A stretch of DNA of 8,818 nt from assembly GCA_023413895.1 (NCBI GenBank), contig JAEZOU010000038.1, positions 1-8,818 on the forward strand, read 5' to 3'. This document shows positions 1 through 5,621 of the stretch, one piece after another. The stretch is from Bacteroidota bacterium (lineage in GTDB: Bacteria; Bacteroidota; Bacteroidia; Bacteroidales; WCHB1-69). Positions within the stretch are counted from its first letter, which is position 1, and each line of letters opens with the position of its first letter. A program made the position numbers and the translations under genes. The notes under the pieces are model-generated. The model was not told the DNA's origin, made no database searches, and worked only from the letters and a program-made list of their open reading frames with translations.

Positions 1-67
1 TTTGCAAAAGAAATTTAAGAACATTTAATTTTCCTATGAAAAGAGGTTTACCATACAACCATTTGCT

Positions 68-361
68 TTATAGAAAGTCCAGAAATCCCACCATAGCGTT
101 AATAAGTAGTTCATAATGTGCAAAAAGGAGGTAAACTATCACTATCGCTCCACCACTTCCCACCAATATCCAACGCACTACATCCAAGCGCATTACGAAT
201 CGTTCCAACATAGTATAACGCCTCAAACAAGATTCTAGCTTATTATTGGGCAATGGCAAAAGGTCGATTTGACGAATCACATCTTTCATAAACACCTCAT
301 TATCAGAAAATATAGGTGCATTTTCTTGTAAACGCTGTTTTATTTTATTTTTTGTACTCAT
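68..361 (-). CDS. Small membrane protein downstream of a broken ECF sigma gene
   Basis: A 97-residue protein I cannot assign to a named family. Residues 1-60 are polar and probably cytoplasmic, with a charged helical stretch ending in CLRRYTMLERF. Residues about 61-80 form a convincing transmembrane helix (VVRWILVGSGGAIVIVYLLF), and the C-terminal 14 residues (about 84-97) are hydrophobic enough for a second, short one. Its ATG (361-359) lies inside the 3' end of the ECF sigma remnant in a different frame, a 17-base overlap typical of translational coupling. Small membrane proteins directly after ECF sigma genes often belong to the same regulatory unit, sometimes as anti-sigma factors. That role is inference here, since no zinc-binding HxxxCxxC motif is visible. 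With the sigma gene broken, this protein may have lost its partner, but its frame is intact. Confidence 0.72.
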   Translation of the reverse strand: MSTKNKIKQRLQENAPIFSDNEVFMKDVIRQIDLLPLPNNKLESCLRRYTMLERFVMRLDVVRWILVGSGGAIVIVYLLFAHYELLINAMVGFLDFL

Positions 362-514
362 TGACTAAAATTGTTTTTAGCTGTTTTCTCGCCCTAAAGA
401 GAGTTACAGCAATAGTTGTTTCTGATAATTGGGTGATTTGATGAATCTCCCGTATATTTTTCTCCTCTAAATAATACAATACTACAATGGCTTTTGCTTG
501 CTAGTGATAAACGC
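345..514 (-). pseudogene. C-terminal remnant of an ECF sigma-70 factor (region 4)
   Basis: Reading the minus strand from 500 to 345 gives 51 codons without an ATG, ending in TAA (347-345). The translation contains VVLYYLEEKNIREIHQITQL, then SETTIAVTLFRARKQLKTIL. This is the sigma-70 region 4 helix-turn-helix pattern: the LYYLEE helix, the EI..IT.LS turn, then TT..TL.RARK.L. The frame is closed upstream by TAG (503-501). In the neighbouring frame the codons at 502-491 read SKQK, which matches the residues normally just before AIVVLYY, so a one-base shift near 491 appears to have split it. Region 2 (core binding and -10 recognition) and the start codon are absent: the sigma-like reading begins about 2 bases after the stop of the preceding gene. 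An intact ECF factor has about 150-190 residues. I infer a deletion plus a frameshift, hence non-functional. Confidence 0.82.
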
Positions 515-516
515 AA

Positions 517-954
517 TTATTCTTTTTCAACAACCTCCTTTTCTATCTCTTCTTGAAGAAACCTCTTAGATACAAAAAACATTATCAAAAATGCTATTCC
601 AATGGTCAGCAACAATCCTCCGATCATAATCGGGTCGTTTTTCTGTTTACACAATCCATAAATTAGAATAAACACGCCTACTAATGAAGATAATGCACCA
701 TATTCTAAATGTTTAAGCACTTTTCTCTTGGTGCTTTTCTTCTCGACATTAAATGCACTAAAAATCTCTGTTACTCGCTTAGAATCAACATTTTCTCCTT
801 TTTCAATCGCCATTGCAATAAGTTCACTTTGCTTATCAATTTGATGACGACGCATTTTAAGTTTGGCAATAAAGCCCCATAAAATCATGGCAGGGATTCC
901 TCCAAAAATAAATACTACAGCTAACATCTCTTCTACATCAATTACAGTAAACAT
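517..954 (-). CDS. DUF6249-like membrane protein
   Basis: A 145-residue protein with three predicted transmembrane helices: about 10-30 (MLAVVFIFGGIPAMILWGFI), 86-102 (ALSSLVGVFILIYGLC) and 108-128 (IMIGGLLLTIGIAFLIMFFV). The cytoplasmic loop between helices 1 and 2 is charged and holds the segment SELIAMAIEKGENVDSKR. The pattern of helix 1, then a polar E-A-I-E-x-G-x-x-(V/I)-D motif, then two helices resembles DUF6249, a family of unknown function found beside ECF sigma factors in Bacteroidales. The family name is from memory, not a search. The C-terminus is a charged tail rich in glutamate and lysine. The gene is the first of the minus-strand cluster, immediately before the sigma remnant, so it may have belonged to an ECF regulatory unit that has since decayed. 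The ATG at 954 precedes helix 1 directly, and no Shine-Dalgarno sequence is evident. Confidence 0.82.
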   Translation of the reverse strand: MFTVIDVEEMLAVVFIFGGIPAMILWGFIAKLKMRRHQIDKQSELIAMAIEKGENVDSKRVTEIFSAFNVEKKSTKRKVLKHLEYGALSSLVGVFILIYGLCKQKNDPIMIGGLLLTIGIAFLIMFFVSKRFLQEEIEKEVVEKE

Positions 955-1255
955 AATTCATTATTTTAATTAAACATTTATGTGAGTTGTCAGAATTTAA
1001 GTCTAAAATCAGGCTTTTTATCCATTAAACAAATCAACAACACAAAATATTACATGTACTAAAAAATATTTGAAGAAAATTTTATTCTATCGTACATCAA
1101 AATGATAAGAGATTAGATGATTTTCACAAACCACTTTGTAGGCTGATTCAATATTGGATACACATATCTTGTGGAATAAAAATATTGAGGAGTAGATATT
1201 AAAAAAAAATGTACTTTTGCCAACTGAAAATAAAGACACATAAAATATTAGTATA
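955..1255. other. Divergent intergenic region between the DUF6249-like gene and glyA
   Basis: This AT-rich stretch of 301 bases separates the leftward cluster from glyA and must hold both promoters. On the plus strand a perfect -7 element is visible near 1212-1219. On the minus strand I found no clear TAnnTTTG match upstream of position 954. I see no RNA gene, repeat or credible coding region here. A 67-codon minus-strand frame that begins inside glyA is composed mainly of AT-rich low-complexity codons and is not supported. Confidence 0.6.
1212..1219 (+). promoter_or_regulatory. Bacteroidota -7 promoter element for glyA
   Basis: TACTTTTG matches the Bacteroidota sigma-ABfr -7 consensus TAnnTTTG exactly, 36 bases before the glyA ATG. 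Transcription would start roughly 7 bases downstream, giving a leader of about 30 bases. The -33 element is weak: the nearest TTG (1185-1187) is 24 bases upstream, further than usual. Confidence 0.65.
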
Positions 1256-2536
1256 ATGAAAAGAGATACACAAATTTTTGACCTTATCAAACAAGAACGT
1301 GAGCGTCAAACCAAAGGTATTGAGTTGATTGCTTCAGAAAACTTTGTTAGCGACCAAGTGATGGAAGCTATGGGTTCTGTATTAACAAACAAATATGCAG
1401 AAGGATATCCAACCAAACGTTATTATGGTGGATGTCAAATTGTTGACCAAACTGAACAATTGGCTATTGACCGTGCAAAAGAACTTTTCGGTGCAGAATG
1501 GGCAAACGTACAACCACACTCTGGCGCACAAGCTAATATGGCTGTATTGATGGCTTGCCTTAAACCTGGCGACACTTTTATGGGCTTAGACCTTTCTCAT
1601 GGTGGTCACCTTTCACATGGTTCTCCAGTAAACTCTTCCGGTCTTCTTTACAAAGCTGTTGCTTACACCGTTGAAGAGGAAACTGGCGTAATCAACTACG
1701 ACAAAATGGAAGAAGTTGCTCTTCGCACTCGTCCAAAATTGATTATCGGTGGTGCTTCTGCATACTCTCGCGATTGGGATTGGAAACGTATGCGCGAAAT
1801 TGCTGACCAAGTGGGCGCAATTTTAATGGGTGACATCTCTCACCCTGCAGGTCTTATTGCTCGCGGCCTTTTGAATAACCCTGTGCCTTACTGCCACATC
1901 GTTACCACAACTACACACAAAACGTTACGCGGTCCTCGCGGCGGTCTTATCCTTATGGGTAAAGATTTCGACAACCCATGGGGCTACACCACTCCAAAAG
2001 GTGAAATCAAAAAGATGTCTCAAGTTCTCGATGGTATGGTATTCCCAGGAATCCAAGGTGGTCCACTTGAACACGTAATCGCTGCTAAAGCTGTTGCTTT
2101 CGGAGAAGCTCTTTCTGATGAATACTTACAATATATTAACCAAGTGAAGAAAAATGCTGAAGCTTTAGGAAAAGCTTTCATGAGCAGAGGTTACAAAGTA
2201 ATCAGTGGTGGTACCGATAACCACTTATTACTCATCGACTTGAGAACCAAATTCCCTGATTTAACAGGTAAAAAAGTGGAAAACACCCTTGTTCAAGCTG
2301 ACATCACACTTAACAAAAATATGGTTCCATTCGATTCTAGAACTCCATTCTCAACATCTGGTATCCGCGTAGGTACTCCTGCCGTTACTTCAAGAGGTTT
2401 GAAAGAGGAAGATATGGAAACTATCGTGGGCTTCATCGATGAAGTACTTTGCAACATCGACGACACTGCCGTTATTGAAAACGTTGCTAAGAAAGTAAAC
2501 GCAATGATGGAAAATCGTCCACTTAACGTTTGGTAA
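1256..2536 (+). CDS. glyA: Serine hydroxymethyltransferase
   Basis: This cytoplasmic enzyme uses pyridoxal phosphate (PLP) to interconvert serine plus tetrahydrofolate with glycine plus 5,10-methylene-tetrahydrofolate, the main source of one-carbon units. Its 426 residues match the bacterial family length. The N-terminal ELIASENFVS (23-32) and NKYAEGYPTKRYYGG (45-59) are diagnostic substrate and cofactor segments. The PLP lysine is K222 in TTTTHKTLRGPRGG (217-230). D193 and H196 in MGDISHPAGLIARG sit at the cofactor-contacting positions; this reads DISHPAGL where Escherichia coli has DMAHIAGL, which I take as lineage variation. The C-terminal GIRVGTPAVTSRG is also conserved. The start follows the -7 element by about 36 bases and gives the expected N-terminus. 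The gene stands alone, bounded by its own promoter and a strong terminator. Many GCT, GTT and CGT/CGC codons suggest high expression. Confidence 0.99.
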   Translation: MKRDTQIFDLIKQERERQTKGIELIASENFVSDQVMEAMGSVLTNKYAEGYPTKRYYGGCQIVDQTEQLAIDRAKELFGAEWANVQPHSGAQANMAVLMACLKPGDTFMGLDLSHGGHLSHGSPVNSSGLLYKAVAYTVEEETGVINYDKMEEVALRTRPKLIIGGASAYSRDWDWKRMREIADQVGAILMGDISHPAGLIARGLLNNPVPYCHIVTTTTHKTLRGPRGGLILMGKDFDNPWGYTTPKGEIKKMSQVLDGMVFPGIQGGPLEHVIAAKAVAFGEALSDEYLQYINQVKKNAEALGKAFMSRGYKVISGGTDNHLLLIDLRTKFPDLTGKKVENTLVQADITLNKNMVPFDSRTPFSTSGIRVGTPAVTSRGLKEEDMETIVGFIDEVLCNIDDTAVIENVAKKVNAMMENRPLNVW

Positions 2537-2553
2537 AATATCGTTTACACTAT

Positions 2554-2585
2554 AAAAAAGGCCGGCAAAACCGGTCTTTTTTTTT
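2554..2585 (+). terminator. Rho-independent terminator of glyA
   Basis: A six-pair stem GGCCGG/CCGGTC (2560-2565 with 2571-2576, one G-T pair) closes a CAAAA loop and is followed by nine T (2577-2585). A run of A (2554-2559) precedes it, so the structure can extend and may work in both directions. It begins 17 bases after the glyA stop. Confidence 0.93.
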
Positions 2586-2619
2586 CCAAAAACTTCAGCA
2601 TAATAATAACAAATAGACA

Positions 2620-2627
2620 TCGTTTTG
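2620..2627 (+). promoter_or_regulatory. Possible -7 promoter element for the lipoprotein gene
   Basis: TCGTTTTG differs from the Bacteroidota consensus TAnnTTTG at one position and lies 28 bases before the ATG, just after the glyA terminator. No clear -33 TTTG is visible at the usual distance, so this is tentative. The gene needs its own promoter because the glyA terminator lies in between. Confidence 0.4.
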
Positions 2628-2654
2628 CAGATGAACAAATAAAAATCAAAAAAG

Positions 2655-3431
2655 ATGAAGAAACTACTATTTTTTATTGTGGGTGTTATAACAATAATTT
2701 CATGCAACGAGCCCAACGAAATCAATTATGAACAAGAAATTTTAGGTCGGTGGGCTTGCGATTACATCGATGGTAAAGCCAATTCAACACAATCATTTCA
2801 CATTATCCATTTTCAAGATAACAACAAACTACAATGGTCTGAAGGTATTGAAGCAGAAAATGGAAAAACTGATTGGCACAAACACCCTGCGTTCAGCTAT
2901 AGAGTAACCGAAAACGTCATCACTTACGAAGGCCAAGACGCACAAGGAAATCTAATCAATGCCGAACTCTCCATCAACTCCATTACAGAAACTTCCCTAA
3001 CCTACTACATCAAGAAACTAACCATCAACAACACCAATATCAGCGATAATAAATTATACAAATTAAAAAAAATAAGTTCAGAAAACTCTCAGTTAGAAGG
3101 AATTTGGTTTGGTAAAGAGGTAAGTCCTGCCACCCAAACGCACGACTACTATTGGCAATTTTTCAACGATGGAAAATTCGATTTCTACTACTACAACGAA
3201 GCCACAGGAAAATACAAAAAGGGCGATATGAACGGACATTATACCCATTACGGAGATATTATCATTATGCATAGCAATGCACCTATTATCGACAAAGAAA
3301 ACTATAGTTACGACGCTTGGCATATTACGGAAAAAAGTGCAGAAAATATGCATTGGATGTGCAAAACTCACGATGGAACCAACGTTAGTTTTATGCTAAC
3401 ACATACTACAGAACTTCCTGAAATAGAGTAA
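2655..3431 (+). CDS. Lipoprotein with two lipocalin-like domains
   Basis: A 258-residue predicted lipoprotein. Residues 1-17 (MKKLLFFIVGVITIISC) form a signal peptidase II signal ending in lipobox IISC, so Cys17 would be lipidated. The mature start CNEPNE carries two acidic residues close to the cysteine, which in Bacteroidota can favour outer-leaflet, surface-exposed placement; this is inference. The mature part appears to be two similar beta-rich halves. One begins LGRWACDYIDG (about 30-135), the other LEGIWFGKEVS (about 147-255). Each has an L-x-G-x-W start, an FxxxGKFxF/NKLQW-like strand and later aromatic-rich strands, as in the small lipocalin-like domains common in Bacteroidales lipoproteins. 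No catalytic motif is visible, so a binding role is likely but the ligand is unknown. It has its own terminator and is not obviously in an operon. Confidence 0.85.
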   Translation: MKKLLFFIVGVITIISCNEPNEINYEQEILGRWACDYIDGKANSTQSFHIIHFQDNNKLQWSEGIEAENGKTDWHKHPAFSYRVTENVITYEGQDAQGNLINAELSINSITETSLTYYIKKLTINNTNISDNKLYKLKKISSENSQLEGIWFGKEVSPATQTHDYYWQFFNDGKFDFYYYNEATGKYKKGDMNGHYTHYGDIIIMHSNAPIIDKENYSYDAWHITEKSAENMHWMCKTHDGTNVSFMLTHTTELPEIE

Positions 3432-3461
3432 AACTTTTACACATCACAATGCTTAAAAAAG

Positions 3462-3495
3462 TATGGAAAGATTTGATATTTTTCCATATTTTTTT
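3462..3495 (+). terminator. Probable terminator of the lipoprotein gene
   Basis: A perfect eight-pair inverted repeat, TATGGAAA (3462-3469) with TTTCCATA (3481-3488), encloses an 11-base loop and is followed by seven T (3489-3495). The stem has only two GC pairs, so it is weaker than the glyA terminator. It starts 30 bases after the lipoprotein stop. Confidence 0.65.
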
Positions 3496-3504
3496 ATATT
3501 TTCG
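3472..3504 (+). promoter_or_regulatory. Candidate promoter for the panC-panD-gpmA-clpC group
   Basis: TTTG (3472-3475) and TATTTTCG (3497-3504) are separated by 21 bases, matching the -33 TTTG and -7 TAnnTTTG layout with one mismatch in the -7. Start of transcription would be near 3511, giving a long AT-rich leader of about 166 bases before panC. The -33 lies in the loop of the upstream terminator. A second one-mismatch -7, TAGTTTTT (3647-3654), lies closer to panC but has no -33 at the right distance. Confidence 0.4.
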
Positions 3505-3676
3505 CAGGTTAAAAGCAATATAAGAAACACCTTTTTCACAACTCATAACATATTATAAACCAACTATTTAAAACAGATTTACTTTTAACAAAAAAGGAAA
3601 AACTAAACAAAAACTACCGCATCACAAAAAAAATTGGAGAAAAATCTAGTTTTTACGATAACAAAACAGATTCATT

Positions 3677-4507
3677 ATGTTAGTTATAAATAAAGTTCAA
3701 GAGTTAGAAAAGATTCAAAAACGCCTTCACGAAGAGGGCAAATCAATTGGATTAGTTCCCACAATGGGAGCATTGCACAGCGGGCACTACTCATTATTGG
3801 AGCGCGCACGTCAAGAAAACGACATTGTGGTATGTTCTATTTTTGTTAACCCTGTTCAATTTAACAATGCAGAGGATTTAGAGAAGTACCCTCGCACCTT
3901 AGAGCAGGATTTGGCGTACATCGAAAAAGTTACCGATATTGTTTTCGCCCCTACTGTGGATGAAGTTTTTCCCACTCCACCTACTGAAAAATATAATTTT
4001 GGCGCATTAGAAACGGTTATGGAAGGAGCATTCCGACCAGGACATTTCAACGGCGTCGGCGTAATTGTAAAACGTCTTTTTGATTGGACACAACCCCACA
4101 GAGCATACTTCGGTGAAAAAGATTTTCAACAGTTGGCCATTATTCAAGAGTTAGTGCGCCAATATGCAATCAACATAGAGATTGTCCCCTGCCCTATCGT
4201 CCGCGAAGCCTCTGGATTAGCTCTTAGTTCCCGAAACGCACGCTTGTCGGAAGCAGACCGCACAACAGCTGCAAATATCCATCGAATTTTGGAAAGTTCC
4301 CGAAACTGCTCTACACTTCAGGAAACTCAACAATTTGTAGAAGAAGAGATTGCTAAAGTTCCTGAATTTACACTCGACTATTTCGCTATTGCCAACGCAA
4401 GAACCCTACAGCCCATAGAAAATTTTTCTGATGCGGAAACTGTTATCGGTTGTATTGCCGTTTTTATCGGTGGAGTAAGACTTATCGACAATGTCAAATA
4501 TAAATAA
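3677..4507 (+). CDS. panC: Pantothenate synthetase (pantoate-beta-alanine ligase)
   Basis: Catalyses the ATP-dependent joining of pantoate and beta-alanine through a pantoyl-adenylate intermediate, the last step to pantothenate (vitamin B5). The 276 residues fit the family. Signature segments in order: PTMGALHSGH (28-37, the HIGH-type ATP motif with H34 and H37), SIFVNPVQFN (54-63), RPGHFNGVGVIVKRLF (120-135), FGEKDFQQL (145-153) and VREASGLALSSRNARL (175-190, the KMSKS-type loop). Many homologues have Asp where this one has Ser in the ASGLALSSRN stretch; the rest is canonical. The ATG directly precedes the expected N-terminal beta strand. The gene begins a close group with panD, whose product makes the beta-alanine substrate. 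Confidence 0.98.
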   Translation: MLVINKVQELEKIQKRLHEEGKSIGLVPTMGALHSGHYSLLERARQENDIVVCSIFVNPVQFNNAEDLEKYPRTLEQDLAYIEKVTDIVFAPTVDEVFPTPPTEKYNFGALETVMEGAFRPGHFNGVGVIVKRLFDWTQPHRAYFGEKDFQQLAIIQELVRQYAINIEIVPCPIVREASGLALSSRNARLSEADRTTAANIHRILESSRNCSTLQETQQFVEEEIAKVPEFTLDYFAIANARTLQPIENFSDAETVIGCIAVFIGGVRLIDNVKYK

Positions 4508-4520
4508 TAACACTCTAAAG

Positions 4521-4865
4521 ATGCAAATTGAAGTATTAAAATCAAAAATTCATCAGGCAGTAGTTACTGAAGCAAATCTACAATATGTAGGTAGTATCAC
4601 CATTGATGAAACATTGATGGAAGCCGCAAATCTTATTGAAAACGAAAAAGTTCAAGTACTCAACATCAACAATGGTGAGCGTTTAGAAACTTACGTTATC
4701 AAAGGCAAAAAAGATTCTGGCGTAATCTGCCTCAATGGTCCCGCTGCCCGCAAAGCGGCTATTGGCGATGTTGTAGTTATCATCTCCTACTGCGCAATGG
4801 ATTTTGAAGAAGCTAAACATTTCAAACCTTGGATTGTTTTTCCGAAGAATAACAAATTAAAATAA
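4521..4865 (+). CDS. panD: Aspartate 1-decarboxylase proenzyme
   Basis: Decarboxylates aspartate to beta-alanine, the second substrate of PanC, using a self-made pyruvoyl group. The proenzyme cleaves itself between Gly24 and Ser25 in YVGSITID. Starting at ATG 4521 gives 114 residues in which G24-S25, K9, R54, T57, Y58 and N72 fall on exactly the numbering of the Escherichia coli enzyme. The frame could also open at ATG 4491, inside panC, adding ten residues (MSNINNNTLK) with no family counterpart, so 4521 is preferred. The gap after panC is then 13 bases, and seven bases separate its stop from gpmA. Co-transcription with panC is very likely and chemically sensible. The gene is complete, with no missing key residues. 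Confidence 0.97.
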   Translation: MQIEVLKSKIHQAVVTEANLQYVGSITIDETLMEAANLIENEKVQVLNINNGERLETYVIKGKKDSGVICLNGPAARKAAIGDVVVIISYCAMDFEEAKHFKPWIVFPKNNKLK

Positions 4866-4872
4866 AGAAATT

Positions 4873-5619
4873 ATGTATAAACTCGTACTTATTAGACACG
4901 GACAAAGTGTTTGGAATCAAGAAAATAGATTTACAGGATGGACAGATGTAGATCTTTCAGAACGTGGTATTAACGAAGCTAAAGAAGCTGGAAAACGCCT
5001 CAAAGAAGCAGGATTAACATTCGAATTTGCCTACACTTCATACTTAAAAAGAGCTATCAAAACGCTCAATTATGTATTGGAAGAGATGGATCTTCTTTGG
5101 ATTCCTGTTGAAAAAACTTGGCGCTTAAATGAAAAACATTATGGTTTCTTACAAGGAATGAATAAAAAAGAGATGGTTGATGAATATGGTAGCGAACAAG
5201 TTCAAATCTGGCGCCGCAGCTACGACATTGCACCACCCGCACTTCCTGAAGATGACGAAAGACACCCTATCAACAACCCAAGATATAAAAATATTGAAGA
5301 TCCACAAGGACACCCTGGCACTGAATCATTGGCAGATACCACAGCTCGAATCATTCCATTGTGGGAAAATTCTATTCAAAAAGCATTACAAAAACACTCT
5401 CAAGTGTTAATTGCAGCTCACGGAAATAGTTTGAGAAGTATTTTGAAATACTTAAAAGGAATCTCTGACGAAGCAATTTCTCAAATCAACATTCCAACAG
5501 GTATTCCATACGTATTTGAATTAGATGAAAAATTCAATGTAATTAAAGACTACTATCTTGCTGATGAAGAAACACTTAAAAAATTGATGGAAGAGGTAGC
5601 CAACCAAACAAAAAAATAA
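4873..5619 (+). CDS. gpmA: 2,3-bisphosphoglycerate-dependent phosphoglycerate mutase
   Basis: Interconverts 3- and 2-phosphoglycerate in glycolysis and gluconeogenesis through a phosphohistidine intermediate. It has 248 residues, close to the 250 of Escherichia coli GpmA. LIRHGQSVWN (6-15) holds the phosphorylated histidine H9. NRFTGWTDVDLSE (18-30), the SYLKRAIKTL segment (56-65) and the acid/base glutamate E87 in RLNEKHYG (84-91) follow. The second active-site histidine, H183, is in AAHGNSLRS. The insertion NIEDPQGHPGTESLADT (140-156) has the length typical of the cofactor-dependent enzyme. It lies seven bases after panD and two bases before clpC, so it is almost certainly co-transcribed with them, although the enzymatic roles differ. 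A strand-shifted frame inside it (5177-5410) is only a shadow. Confidence 0.98.
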   Translation: MYKLVLIRHGQSVWNQENRFTGWTDVDLSERGINEAKEAGKRLKEAGLTFEFAYTSYLKRAIKTLNYVLEEMDLLWIPVEKTWRLNEKHYGFLQGMNKKEMVDEYGSEQVQIWRRSYDIAPPALPEDDERHPINNPRYKNIEDPQGHPGTESLADTTARIIPLWENSIQKALQKHSQVLIAAHGNSLRSILKYLKGISDEAISQINIPTGIPYVFELDEKFNVIKDYYLADEETLKKLMEEVANQTKK

Positions 5620-5621
5620 TT

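Noticed and set aside
1..67. Short plus-strand frame starting near 37 (26 codons) and the opening TTTGCA as a promoter remnant
   Set aside because: The frame overlaps the 97-residue gene, has no family resemblance, and the upstream part of any promoter is outside the window.
485..503. Programmed -1 frameshift producing a functional sigma factor
   Set aside because: The site has no X-XXY-YYZ slippery heptamer, and a shift would still leave the protein without region 2 and a start codon.
1087..1290. 67-codon minus-strand frame between the DUF6249-like gene and glyA
   Set aside because: It begins inside glyA on the opposite strand, its translation is Phe/Ile/Ser-rich as expected from AT-rich non-coding DNA, and it would cover the glyA promoter.
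4491..4520. Ten-residue N-terminal extension of PanD
   Set aside because: It has no counterpart in the family and would move the cleavage pair away from G24-S25.
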